A stretch of DNA of 64,000 nucleotides from Streptomyces meridianus (GCF_023703325.1 NZ_JAMQGM010000019.1:1-64000), one strand, 5' to 3'. Numbered from the stretch's first letter, positions 43,564-51,688 are shown. The notes: generated by a model not told the origin, from the letters alone. Made by a program: numbers and translations.

Positions 43564-44421
43564 GTGGCGTCCGACGGATGGGCACAGGCGGTACGCGAGC
43601 AACTCGGCCCGGGAAGACTGCTCCCCCTGGGCGCGCCCGCGGACGGGGCCTGGATCACCGAACAGGCAGCGGTACGCGTGCTCGCCCATGCCGCCGTCCG
43701 GGTGCCCGGAGTGCGTCCGGGGGCGATGCGGCTCGGCCTGGCGAAGGCCGGTTCGCGCGAGGAGCCCGTCGTTCCGCCGCCCCTGGGTGCGCTGCCGCCG
43801 GGCCCATTGGTGATCACTGCCGAGTTCGGTGCCTCCACCGCCCGGCCGCTACCGGAATCCGCCGAACAGCTCCGCCGGACGCTGCTCGCCGCGGCCGGCG
43901 GCCGGCTGGGCCTGCGGGTGGCCGAGGTCGATCTGCACATCACCGAACTGCTGGACGAGCACGAGGAGTCGGGGCACGGACACACCCGCCCCGAGGAGGC
44001 CGCGCTGGCGTCGCACCCGCACCGGCACGCCCGGGGAGGCAACGGCCACGGAGCCCACGACGGTGAGGGCGCACCGGCCCCCCACGGGGCAGCCGGGCGC
44101 CCGGACCGGCCCGGTCCGGACATCACGGACCGGCTGGCCGTCGCGGCGGCGACCGTGCCGGGGGTCGAGCGTCTGGCGTCCGGCACATCGCGGGACGGGG
44201 AGACCGCCGTCGTCGAGGGCGTCCGGTTCGCGCGAGCCCTGACCGTGGACGATCGCCCGGGGGGACGGCATGTGGAGGTGCGGCTGGCACTGGCCCCCGG
44301 CCACCGCGCGCTGGATGTCACCCGTGCGGTACGGGCCGCCGTCGCGGTGGCGGCCCGCCGGGGCGCTCCCGGTCCGGTGACCGTCACCGCTCTCGTCACG
44401 TCGATGGGCGAGGACGACTGA
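43564..44421 (+). CDS. His-rich P10-type protein, divergent from the Asp23 cluster
   Basis: A 285-residue protein of the streptomycete group usually labelled nucleopolyhedrovirus P10 family; the viral name carries no functional meaning. It looks like two Asp23-like halves: the first (ADGAWITEQAAVRVLAHAAVRVPGVRPGAMRLG) and the second (DITDRLAVAAATVPGVERLAS ... VEVRLALAPGHRALDVTRAVRAAVAVAARR). They are joined by a His-rich linker (about 140-175) with HEESGHGHT and HPHRHARGGNGHGAHDG, which could bind metal. The GTG at 43564 has AGAGG upstream; the open frame extends to 43456 without a ribosome-binding site. It is divergently placed from the Asp23 operon. Confidence 0.75.
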   Translation: MASDGWAQAVREQLGPGRLLPLGAPADGAWITEQAAVRVLAHAAVRVPGVRPGAMRLGLAKAGSREEPVVPPPLGALPPGPLVITAEFGASTARPLPESAEQLRRTLLAAAGGRLGLRVAEVDLHITELLDEHEESGHGHTRPEEAALASHPHRHARGGNGHGAHDGEGAPAPHGAAGRPDRPGPDITDRLAVAAATVPGVERLASGTSRDGETAVVEGVRFARALTVDDRPGGRHVEVRLALAPGHRALDVTRAVRAAVAVAARRGAPGPVTVTALVTSMGEDD

Positions 44422-44454
44422 GGGATGCGGCGCGGGCCCCCGCGCCACGCCGTG

Positions 44455-45240
44455 TCATTCGCCGAGGCCGGCCAGATCCCGCAACCGCCGTGCCTGGGCG
44501 GCACGTTCGGCCACCCGCTGCTCCTCGTAGGAACGGTCGAGGGCTCCGCGCAGCAGCGCCTTGGTCTCGACCACTGCGTCACGGGGTGCGGCCAGCAGCG
44601 CGGCGGCGAGGTCCTGCACGGCGGCGGCGAGGTCCGCGGCGGGGACGACCAGGTTGGCGAGGCCGATGCGCTCGGCCTCGTCGGCGTGGACGAAGCGTCC
44701 GGTGGCGCAGATCTCCAGAGCGCGGGCGTAGCCGACCAGGCCGACGAGCGGGTGGGTGCCGGTCAGGTCGGGCACCAGTCCCAGGCTGGTCTCGCGCATG
44801 GCGAACTGCGCGTCGTCGGCGCACACCCGCAGGTCGCAGGCGAGGGCGAGCTGGAATCCGGCGCCGACGGCATGCCCCTGAACGGCGGCCACGGTGATCA
44901 GGTCGTTCCGGCGCCACCAGGTGAACGCCTCCTGGTATTCGGCGATGACCGCGTCCAGGTCGGCATCGGTGCCGCGCGCCAGGTCGAGGAACGACGGCTC
45001 GCCGTCGAAGCCCTCGGGGGTGAACGCCTGCCGGTCGAGCCCCGCGGAGAACGACTTGCCCTCACCGCGCAGCACCGCCACGCGGACGCTGCCGGGAAGC
45101 AGCCGCCCGGCCTCGACCAGCGACCTCCACAAGGCGGGCGACTGAGCGTTGCGCTTGGCCGGGTTGGTCAGGGTCACGGTCGCGACGTGAGCGCTGTCGT
45201 CGAGGGTGAGCCTGACGCCGTCCTTGTCGAGCAGGGTCAT
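44455..45240 (-). CDS. Enoyl-CoA hydratase/isomerase family protein
   Basis: A 261-residue crotonase-fold enzyme. The oxyanion-hole blocks are GEGKSFSAGLDRQAF (about 60-74) and VQGHAVGAGFQLALACDLRVCADDAQFAM (about 115-143), with LVPDLTGTHPLVGLVGYARALEICATGR following. Substrate is a CoA thioester; typical glutamates of true hydratases are not both obvious, so an isomerase or related role is possible. The ATG at 45240 is preceded by GGAGG, whereas the frame to 45267 is not. A palindrome like a TetR-family operator lies about 35 bases upstream. Confidence 0.9.
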   Translation of the reverse strand: MTLLDKDGVRLTLDDSAHVATVTLTNPAKRNAQSPALWRSLVEAGRLLPGSVRVAVLRGEGKSFSAGLDRQAFTPEGFDGEPSFLDLARGTDADLDAVIAEYQEAFTWWRRNDLITVAAVQGHAVGAGFQLALACDLRVCADDAQFAMRETSLGLVPDLTGTHPLVGLVGYARALEICATGRFVHADEAERIGLANLVVPAADLAAAVQDLAAALLAAPRDAVVETKALLRGALDRSYEEQRVAERAAQARRLRDLAGLGE

Positions 45241-45273
45241 GTGGTGCCTCCGGATCGGCCGCGTCACGAGTAA

Positions 45274-45289
45274 GTGACTGAACAGTAAC
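45274..45289 (-). promoter_or_regulatory. Candidate TetR-type operator before the enoyl-CoA hydratase gene
   Basis: GTGACTGAACAGTAAC is an imperfect 16-base palindrome with perfect ACTG/CAGT half-sites. It is the kind of symmetry used by TetR-family regulators of fatty-acid and acyl-CoA genes. It sits in the 120-base gap upstream of the gene, between its start and the terminator-like repeat at 45291-45318. Confidence 0.4.
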
Positions 45290-45290
45290 C

Positions 45291-45318
45291 ACCCGGGCGA
45301 TCACACGATCGACCGGGT
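45291..45318 (-). terminator. Hairpin after the HTH gene
   Basis: A 12-position stem (ACCCGGGCGATC with GATCGACCGGGT, one mismatch) and the loop ACAC, 43 bases beyond the HTH gene stop on the minus strand. Confidence 0.55.
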
Positions 45319-45360
45319 GGGCACTGCCACACCTGCCGGAGTTCCGGGCCGTGCTCCTCG

Positions 45361-45582
45361 TCAGGCCGAGGCGGCCTTCTTGCCCCGTGTGGCACCGCCG
45401 CGACCACGGAGGGTCACGCCGGACTCGCTCAGCATCCGGTGGACGAATCCGTAGGAGCGACCGGTCTCCTCGGCCAGCGCTCGGATGCTCGCACCGGAGT
45501 CGTACTTCTTCTTCAGGTCAGCCGCGAGCTTTTCGCGCGCGGAGCCGGTCACCCGGCTGCCCTTCTTCAGAGTCTCGGCCAC
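45361..45582 (-). CDS. Small helix-turn-helix DNA-binding protein
   Basis: A 73-residue protein starting VAETLKKGSRVTGSAREKLAADLKKKYDSG. The C-terminal half is an HTH: SIRALAEETGRSYGFVHRMLSESGVTLRGRGGATRGK. The pattern matches an abundant, highly conserved streptomycete protein; its targets are not known to me. The GTG start at 45582 is chosen because GAGGAGG lies 5 bases upstream; the open frame continues to 45660 but is unlikely. The 356-base gap upstream (45583-45938) has no gene; it holds an inverted pair GGATCA / TGATCC near 45881-45904. Confidence 0.85.
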   Translation of the reverse strand: MAETLKKGSRVTGSAREKLAADLKKKYDSGASIRALAEETGRSYGFVHRMLSESGVTLRGRGGATRGKKAASA

Positions 45583-45938
45583 CCGTGCCTCCTCATGGGA
45601 AGTGCGCTCTGTGACTCTCATGATCACCCCTCCGCGGCTTCCTGGCCACCCATTCGGCAAGTTCCGTGGGACAACCTTTCCGTCCCCGGCGGGGGACGAC
45701 GGATGCGGACGGGCACGCTCCGTGTCCGCCGGTCGCCGTTACTGTGCGCAGTGGACACCGAAGAGCCAGGTCAGAGGCGGGGACCGGGGCCGACGGCCGG
45801 ATTCGGCGGGTACCGAAGCAAGCGCTGCCCGCGGCGACAGGGGGCGCGCCGGAGTACGACACGGACTCACCCATATGAAGGATCAAGCGTCCGCCGAATG
45901 ATCCATGACAGGGATCGCTCCGGGAGCCGCGCGCGTCG

Positions 45939-47537
45939 TCAGGCGAGGGCGACGAGGTCCGCGTAGCCCTGGCCCCACAGGTCCTCGACGCCGTCCGGCA
46001 GCAGGATGATGCGCTCGGGCTGGAGCGCGTCCACCGCGCCCTCGTCGTGTGTCACGAGGACGACAGCGCCCGCGTAGGTGCGCAGCGCGCCGAGGATCTC
46101 CTCGCGGCTGGCCGGGTCGAGGTTGTTGGTCGGCTCGTCCAGCAGCAGCACGTTCGCGGAGGAGACCACCAGGGTGGCGAGTGCCAGCCTGGTCTTCTCC
46201 CCGCCGGAGAGCACACCGGCCGGCTTGTCCACGTCGTCGCCCGAGAACAGGAAGGATCCGAGGGTCTTGCGGATCTCGACCAGATCGAGGTCGGGGGCGG
46301 CCGAGCGCATGTTCTCCAGGACGGTGCGGTCGGGGTCGAGCGTCTCGTGCTCCTGGGCGTAGTACCCGAGTTTCAGCCCGTGCCCGGGTGTCACGGCTCC
46401 GGAGTCGGGTTTCTCGACGCCCGCGAGCAGGCGCAGCAGGGTGGTCTTGCCGGCGCCGTTGAGGCCGAGGATCACGACCCGGGAACCCTTGTCGACGGCC
46501 AGGTCGACGTCGGTGAAGATCTCCAGGGAGCCGTACGACTTCGACAGGCCCTCCGCGGTGAGAGGCGTCTTGCCGCAGGGCGCGGGCTCGGGAAAGCGCA
46601 GCTTGGCGACCTTGTCGGACCGGCGCACCTCGTCCAGGCCGGCGAGCAGTTTCTCGGCGCGCCGGGCCATGTTCTGGGCGGCGACGGTCTTGGTCGCCTT
46701 GGCACGCATCTTGTCGGCCTGGCTGTTGAGCGTGGCGGCCTTCTTCTCGGCATTGGCCCGCTCACGCTTGCGGCGCTTCTCGTCGGCCTCGCGCTGGGCC
46801 TGGTAGAGCTTCCAGCCCATGTTGTAGATGTCGATCTGGGCCCGGTTGGCGTCCAGGTAGAAGACCTTGTTGACGACCGTCTCGACGAGTTCGACGTCGT
46901 GGGAGATGACCACGAATCCGCCGCGATAGGTCTTGAGGAAGTCGCGCAGCCAGACGATGGAGTCGGCGTCGAGGTGGTTGGTCGGCTCGTCCAGCAGGAG
47001 GGTGTCGGAGTCGGAGAACAGGATCCTGGCGAGTTCGACCCGGCGCCGCTGGCCGCCGGAGAGGGTGTGCAGCGGCTGGGCGAGCACCCGGTCGGGCAGG
47101 CCGAGGCTGGCGGCGATGGTCGCAGCCTCCGCCTCGGCCGCGTAACCGCCCTTGGTCAGGAACTCGGTCTCGAGCCGCTCGTACTTCTTCATGGCCCGCT
47201 CGCGCGTGGCGCCCTGGCCGGTGGACATCCGGTGCTCGTTCTCGCGCATCTTCCGCAGCACGGTGTCGAGTTCACGTGCGCCGAGGATGCGGTCGCGGGC
47301 GAGGGTGTCGAGGTCGCCGGTGCGCGGGTCCTGCGGGAGGTAACCGACCTCTCCGGACCGGGTGATGGTGCCGGCGGCGGGGACACCCTCCCCGGCGAGG
47401 CACTTGGTGAGGGTGGTCTTGCCGGCCCCGTTGCGACCGACCAGGCCGATCCGGTCACCCTTGGCGATGCGGAACGAGGCGGATTCGATGAGGACGCGGG
47501 CGCCGGCGCGCAGCTCGAGGCCGGTGGCGGTGATCAC
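45939..47537 (-). CDS. ABC-F family ATPase
   Basis: A 532-residue protein with two ABC domains and no membrane segment, so it belongs to the ABC-F group that acts on the ribosome. Domain 1: GRNGAGKTT, LSGGQRRRVELA, LLLDEPTNHLD. Domain 2: GLNGAGKTT, LSGGEKTRLALA, LLLDEPTNNLD. The linker between them (about 240-310) is highly charged (READEKRRKRERANAEKKAATLNSQADKMRAKATKTV) and is the part that reaches the ribosomal E/P site. It may be a translation factor or an antibiotic-protection protein; no arm insert diagnostic of resistance was identified. The GTG start at 47537 follows GGAGAG. A short leader ORF lies 60 bases upstream. Confidence 0.92.
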   Translation of the reverse strand: MITATGLELRAGARVLIESASFRIAKGDRIGLVGRNGAGKTTLTKCLAGEGVPAAGTITRSGEVGYLPQDPRTGDLDTLARDRILGARELDTVLRKMRENEHRMSTGQGATRERAMKKYERLETEFLTKGGYAAEAEAATIAASLGLPDRVLAQPLHTLSGGQRRRVELARILFSDSDTLLLDEPTNHLDADSIVWLRDFLKTYRGGFVVISHDVELVETVVNKVFYLDANRAQIDIYNMGWKLYQAQREADEKRRKRERANAEKKAATLNSQADKMRAKATKTVAAQNMARRAEKLLAGLDEVRRSDKVAKLRFPEPAPCGKTPLTAEGLSKSYGSLEIFTDVDLAVDKGSRVVILGLNGAGKTTLLRLLAGVEKPDSGAVTPGHGLKLGYYAQEHETLDPDRTVLENMRSAAPDLDLVEIRKTLGSFLFSGDDVDKPAGVLSGGEKTRLALATLVVSSANVLLLDEPTNNLDPASREEILGALRTYAGAVVLVTHDEGAVDALQPERIILLPDGVEDLWGQGYADLVALA

Positions 47538-47597
47538 GGAAGGACTCTCCAGGGCATAGCGGGATGGACGTCGGGCGTTTCGAGCGGCCGACGCCGT

Positions 47598-47621
47598 CTA
47601 ATGCACGAGGAGGATTGCCAT
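47598..47621 (-). CDS. Seven-codon leader ORF upstream of the ABC-F gene
   Basis: ATG GCA ATC CTC CTC GTG CAT TAG encodes MAILLVH. It is preceded by TTAGACTGACCCGC, where TAGACT is a good -10 hexamer ending 7 bases before the ATG, so the transcript could start at or next to this ATG. A 6-bp inverted repeat (CGTCGG 47569-47574, CCGACG 47588-47593) lies between it and the ABC-F start. The arrangement fits a translated attenuator, as known for other ABC-F genes, but coding is not proven at this length. Confidence 0.5.
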   Translation of the reverse strand: MAILLVH

Positions 47622-47810
47622 GCGGGTCAGTCTAACGGCGGGTCGCGGCGGTCCGGGCCCGGCGTGGCGCGGGTCACGGCGGCGCTGTGTCGCCGGCCTC
47701 CGGCGCGGGTCGCACCCGGCCGGGAGATGGTGAGGTGGATCACCCTGCGGGCCCGGTGTCCGAGGGGAGCGGGACGTGATGGTCAGCAGAACGAGGCAGG
47801 CCCGGCCGTC

Positions 47811-48140
47811 CGCCCCACGCTGTTGTACGCGCACGCGAAGGCCGCCGTCCGCCCGACGGATACCTCCGGTTTCACCGGGGTCGACGTCCATGCCGACCGC
47901 GACGTGGTGGTGCACGCCGAACTCGCCCACGGCACCGGCGTGGTCATGCTCGGGACGAGGGGGCCGGACAGGTGCTTGCGCGCAGGCCGTGCGAGGTGAC
48001 GGCCCGTCCGGGGTGTACGTCGTGGTGGACGAGCCCGGCGCCGGTCACCACAGGGCGGTGGAGCACGCGATGTCGTGGCAGGCGACGCCGAGGGGAACGT
48101 GTGGAGCTTCGGGACGCACATGCCCGGGACGCCCCGCTGA
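47811..48140 (+). pseudogene. Decayed VOC (glyoxalase/bleomycin-resistance) family gene
   Basis: Fragments of one VOC protein appear in two frames. Frame A gives PTLLYAHAKAAV (from about 47812), then VVVHAELAHGTGVVMLGTRGPD, and stops at 47997-47999. Frame B gives GVYVVVDEPGAGHHRAVEHA (48009-48068). Frame A resumes as DAEGNVWSFGTHMPG and ends at TGA 48138-48140. This is the expected order of a VOC domain, with two frameshifts, one stop and the loss of about twenty codons before the last block, as well as missing sequence near the start. No intact start is seen. The rest of the 617-base gap holds only the leader ORF. Confidence 0.7.
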
Positions 48141-48154
48141 GCGATGGCCGGCCG

Positions 48155-49573
48155 TCACCGGCCGTCCGTACCCGTCTCGGCGTCTCCGGTGTGCACCTGG
48201 AAGGCCGCCCGGCGCACGGCCTTGGCGAGCGCCGGGTCCGGGTGGGCAGCCGCGAGGGCGACGAGCACCTGGACCGTGCGGGGGTGCGCGACCTTCCGCA
48301 CCTCCTTCAGCAGGAGGGGCACCGTGCCCTGCACCGCGGCATCCAGATGGCGGACCAGCAGCGACGCCTCGCCGTGGTCGGCGATCGCCGCCGCGGTGTC
48401 CACCCAGAGCCAGGTGGCCTCCTCGCGGGAGAGCACGTCCGGGTCCTCGGGATCCCCGCCGTCCTGCTCCGCGAGCCACAGCAGGGCGTAGGGGCGCAGC
48501 CCGGGTTCCTCCGCCGCGGCCCGGACCGCGGATTCGGCGGGGGCCCCGACCACGCGGAGCGCCTCGAAGGCGAGCCCCCGCAGCAGCGCGTCGTCGCCGC
48601 GGGCGGCGCCGAGGAGTTCGGTGACGGCCGCGGCCGACGGCCGGGCGGCGAGCCAGGCCCGGTACTCGGCCCGCGCCGGGCCCGGGGTCAGGCGCGCGCA
48701 CCCGCGGAGCATGTCCTCCGCGGACCGCTCGATGTTCCCCGCCGGGCTCTGGGCAGCGACGCAGATCTGCTCGAGCTTGACCCACACCGCCCAGTTGCCG
48801 AGGGCCGTCAGCGTCGCCTGCTCGTCGTGGAGGGTCAGGGCCCCGGCGCCGGCCAGCCCCTCGAGGGCCCAGTCGAGCAGGTCGGACGGCGGCGGGCCGG
48901 ACGCGGGCGCCGGGGACTCGCCGTTCGGGGCTCCGGCCGAGCCGTAGGGGACCTCGCAGCGCTCGGTACGCAGCTCGGCGACCCGCTGGGCGAGCAGGTC
49001 CATCAGCGCCGGTACCGTCACGGGGCCGGCCGACAGCTGGAGCAGGGAGAGCAGTTGGGGCACTGCCTCGACCACTTCGGCCACCGCGGTCGGGGCGAAC
49101 GCCGTCGGGGCGGGCAGCGCCAGCGACCAGGCGTCGAACAGGGCCACCCAGCCGCGGAGTGCCGCGTTGTCGTCCCGGTCCCAGGCGCGAAGGCGCCATC
49201 CGGGGCGCGCCGTGTCGCCGTGCAGTTCGACGAGACCGGCGAGGCGGGCGCGGTCCCAGTCGGCGCGGACCTGCGCCGGGGGCAGGCCGAGCTGGGCGGC
49301 GGCCCGGCGGACGGCGTCGTCGGTGAGGGCTCCCGCGGGCCCGGTCACCAGCGGCGAGCTCCCGCCGCGTTCGCTCTGCACCCAGCGGGCGATGCGGACG
49401 GCCCCGGCCAGCGAAACCCGTGCCTGCCGGGCCAGTTCGGACCGCGCCGGTGTGCCGGCCGGCGGCCGGGGAGCCGGACGGGCCCGACGGGCCGTCACCA
49501 CCCGTCGGGCGGCGGCGATCGGTCGTCGGGGCACGAGGCGGAGCCGGGAGTCGCGCGGAGTACGGGACGTCAC
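48155..49573 (-). CDS. Large helical protein of unknown function
   Basis: A 472-residue protein that I do not recognise. The N-terminus is very basic (VTSRTPRDSRLRLVPRRPIAAARRVVTARRARPAPRP), followed by a short helical region resembling a winged-helix linker (SLAGAVRIARWVQSERGG ... VRRAAAQLGLPPAQVRADWDRARLAGLVEL). The C-terminal two thirds are Ala/Leu-rich helices with HEAT-like periodicity (LLRGLAFEALRVVG, VRAAAEEPGLRPYALLWLAEQDG, VALAAAHPDPALAKAVRRAAF). There is no signal peptide or membrane segment. The GTG at 49573 is the likely start. Confidence 0.75.
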   Translation of the reverse strand: MTSRTPRDSRLRLVPRRPIAAARRVVTARRARPAPRPPAGTPARSELARQARVSLAGAVRIARWVQSERGGSSPLVTGPAGALTDDAVRRAAAQLGLPPAQVRADWDRARLAGLVELHGDTARPGWRLRAWDRDDNAALRGWVALFDAWSLALPAPTAFAPTAVAEVVEAVPQLLSLLQLSAGPVTVPALMDLLAQRVAELRTERCEVPYGSAGAPNGESPAPASGPPPSDLLDWALEGLAGAGALTLHDEQATLTALGNWAVWVKLEQICVAAQSPAGNIERSAEDMLRGCARLTPGPARAEYRAWLAARPSAAAVTELLGAARGDDALLRGLAFEALRVVGAPAESAVRAAAEEPGLRPYALLWLAEQDGGDPEDPDVLSREEATWLWVDTAAAIADHGEASLLVRHLDAAVQGTVPLLLKEVRKVAHPRTVQVLVALAAAHPDPALAKAVRRAAFQVHTGDAETGTDGR

Positions 49574-49658
49574 GCCAGCAGTGTCCCGGGTGGGCGCCGG
49601 AAAGCCCAATCCGGGGGTGGGTAAGGGGGTGCCCGGTGGGCTCCGCAGGGCGGACGGT

Positions 49659-50786
49659 TCACAGCAGGGGGGTGAGGAAACGTCTGAGGATTTCCTCGTA
49701 GCGGGCCGGTCCGGCGTTCCACATCGCCGCGTGAGGTGCGCCGTCGACCTCGTGCAGGACCACCCGGCCCTCACGGCGGGCCGCGAGCGTGCGGCTCGCG
49801 GCCCACGGGGCGACGGCATCGTCCGCGCCGTGGAAGACCAGGGTGGGCACGTTCAGCAGCCGCGGATCACAGGCTTCCGCGAGATGGTCGGTGTGCAGAC
49901 CGGTGCGTCCCTGGACCGCCCGGAGGGCCAGCGGGACCAGCACGGCGGGGATACCGGCCGCTGCGGCGAGGGCGCGCACGGTGGCCCGCCAGTCGAGGAC
50001 CGGCGAATCCAGGACGAGTCCGCAGACGAGGTGACGCAGCGGCGAGTGAACCACGGCGTGCAGCGCCATGGTGGCGCCGGTGGACCAGCCGTGCAGGACG
50101 AGGCGCTGGGCGCCGTAACGCACGGCGTAGCGCATCGCCGCGTCCAGGTCGCGCCACTCCGTCTCGCCCAGGTGGCTCAGGCCGTCCTGGGTGCGGGGCG
50201 CTCCGAGGTCACCGCGGTGACTCACGTCGAGCTGGGGCAGTTGGAGGTCGTCGTAGAACGGCATGAGGACCATGGGGTGTTCGCGGGTGGTTCCCCAGCC
50301 GTGCGCCGTGATCACCCAGGTGTCGCGGGTTCCCGGGACGAACCAGGCGGGCAGGCGGCCCAGCTCCCCGGGGATGTCGACGTCGGCGTGGTCGAGCCCG
50401 TGCACCGATCCGGGATCGCCGATGTGGACCTGGGGGGTCAGCCACATCCGCGCCCCGGTCTCGAGGGTGCCCTGGGTGACCCGTTCGAGCCGGCGCACGA
50501 CGGTGTCGGCGGAGTGCTCGGCGGTGTCCACGGGCGAGCCGACGACGGCGTGGCAGTCGCGGCCGGTCAGTCCGTAGCGGCCGGGTCGCAGGGACGCGAG
50601 GCTGCGGGTGAGCGTGACCCGGCCGGGTGCGGTGGAGTGCACCGTGAGGGGTGCGTCGCCCGGGAACGGACGGGCCCGGGATGACTTCAGGGCCGCGTCA
50701 CAGGCGTACCGTCCGGCCGCCACTGCGACCGACCCGGCACCGAACACAGTGGCGGCGGCCGCAGCGGCCGCTGTTCGCTGGCGCAT
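49659..50786 (-). CDS. Alpha/beta hydrolase with N-terminal membrane anchor
   Basis: A 375-residue protein. The N-terminus (MRQRTAAAAAAATVFGAGSVAVAAG) is a signal or anchor sequence. The hydrolase domain from about residue 140 has VITAHGWGTTREH, the nucleophile elbow LVLHGWSTGATMAL, the acid region VLVFHGADDAVAPW and the histidine in VDGAPHAAMWN. It should cleave an ester or peptide of unknown identity, outside the membrane. The ATG at 50786 is chosen because it starts the hydrophobic segment; the frame extends to 51062 through the neighbouring aldolase gene. Only 5 bases separate it from that gene's stop. Confidence 0.88.
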   Translation of the reverse strand: MRQRTAAAAAAATVFGAGSVAVAAGRYACDAALKSSRARPFPGDAPLTVHSTAPGRVTLTRSLASLRPGRYGLTGRDCHAVVGSPVDTAEHSADTVVRRLERVTQGTLETGARMWLTPQVHIGDPGSVHGLDHADVDIPGELGRLPAWFVPGTRDTWVITAHGWGTTREHPMVLMPFYDDLQLPQLDVSHRGDLGAPRTQDGLSHLGETEWRDLDAAMRYAVRYGAQRLVLHGWSTGATMALHAVVHSPLRHLVCGLVLDSPVLDWRATVRALAAAAGIPAVLVPLALRAVQGRTGLHTDHLAEACDPRLLNVPTLVFHGADDAVAPWAASRTLAARREGRVVLHEVDGAPHAAMWNAGPARYEEILRRFLTPLL

Positions 50787-50791
50787 CCCCC

Positions 50792-51517
50792 TCAGTGTGG
50801 TGGGGTGGCGGTGGAGGGGCCAGCGGATGCGGGCGGGAGGGTGACCGGCGGGGTTCCGGGACCGGGGCTGCGCTGCCCGTAGCCGCTCAGCTTCGCGCCT
50901 GCCTCGCGCAGCTGGCCGTCGGACAGCAGGGTGGGCGCGAGCCCGGGCACGGACGAGGCGGCGAGCCACACCCGGCACATCCACTCGAGCTGGGCGGTCC
51001 GGTCGTAGGCCTGGGCGAGGGTGGCGCCGTGGGCGAGGGTGCCGTGGTTCCTCAGCAGGCACGCGCTGCGCCCCTCCAGGGCGCGCAGCATGTTCGCGGC
51101 CAGCTCGTCGCTGCCGTAGAGGGCGTAGCGGGCGACGCGGACGGGCCCGCCGAGGGCGGCCGTCATGTAGTGGACGGGCGGCAGCTCGTCGACGAGCGTG
51201 GACACGGCGGTGGCGTGGACGGCGTGGGTGTGGACGACCGCGCGGGCTCCGGTGCTGCGGTGGACCGCGAGGTGCATGGGCAGTTCGCTCGTGGGGTCGA
51301 GCCGGCCGATCGTCTGCCGGCCGTCGAGGTCGACCCCGACCATGTCCTGCGGGCCGAGCCGGTCGTAGGGGACGCCGGTCGGGGTGACCAGCACCGTGTC
51401 GCCGACGCGTACGGAGACGTTGCCGGACGTGCCGACCACCAGCCCCTCGGCCGTCGTTCGCCGCGCCGTCACCACCAGCTCCTGCCAGGCTGCGGTCCGT
51501 GACTGGCTCTCCGTCAT
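50792..51517 (-). CDS. Class II aldolase/adducin family protein
   Basis: A 241-residue zinc-dependent aldolase-fold protein. The phosphate-binding GTSGNVSVR (29-37), the glutamate E78 (TSELPMHLAVH) and metal ligands H96 and H98 (VVHTHAVHATAV) are present, with a third histidine in LRNHGTLA. Related enzymes are L-fuculose-phosphate aldolase and methylthioribulose dehydratase; the substrate is not set by context. The ATG at 51517 has GGAGGTGAG upstream. It probably shares a transcript with the hydrolase gene downstream. Confidence 0.9.
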   Translation of the reverse strand: MTESQSRTAAWQELVVTARRTTAEGLVVGTSGNVSVRVGDTVLVTPTGVPYDRLGPQDMVGVDLDGRQTIGRLDPTSELPMHLAVHRSTGARAVVHTHAVHATAVSTLVDELPPVHYMTAALGGPVRVARYALYGSDELAANMLRALEGRSACLLRNHGTLAHGATLAQAYDRTAQLEWMCRVWLAASSVPGLAPTLLSDGQLREAGAKLSGYGQRSPGPGTPPVTLPPASAGPSTATPPH

Positions 51518-51559
51518 CCGGCTCACCTCCGAACCTGATGCTGACACGCGCCGATCACC

Positions 51560-51602
51560 TCAGGAAACCTGACCATTAATAGATAATATGTCCTGATTAT
51601 TC
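51560..51602. promoter_or_regulatory. Operator-like repeat and A/T-rich promoter island
   Basis: TCAGG-AAA-CCTGA (51560-51572) is a perfect inverted repeat. It is followed by ATTAATAGATAATATG and GATTATTC, a 30-base stretch with almost no G or C, most unusual in this genome. It sits in the divergent gap between the aldolase gene and pit and probably holds the aldolase promoter. Confidence 0.45.
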
Positions 51603-51651
51603 GGAGGACTGCACGGACCCCCCGGGATGCAGCACCGCAAAGCCCGCTCCA

Positions 51652-51688
51652 GTTCACCTTCCGTTCACCCTGCGTCCCTACGTTCACC
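51652..51688 (+). promoter_or_regulatory. PHO box (PhoP-binding direct repeats) upstream of pit
   Basis: GTTCACC occurs at 51652-51658 and 51663-51669, an exact 11-base repeat, and again at 51682-51688, with a degenerate copy (GTCCCTA) at 51674. This matches the Streptomyces PHO box, repeats of GTTCACC every 11 bases, through which PhoP controls phosphate-starvation genes. Confidence 0.85.

Noticed and set aside
43564..44421. Viral origin of the nucleopolyhedrovirus P10 label
   Set aside because: The label reflects a weak domain-name match. The gene has host codon use and sits in a conserved bacterial cluster; no phage genes are near.
46047..47999. 650-codon open frame on the plus strand opposite the ABC-F gene
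   Set aside because: It is the mirror of a well-supported gene; its Gly/Val/Glu/Arg composition is typical of antisense frames in high-GC DNA. Only its last part overlaps the VOC remnant.
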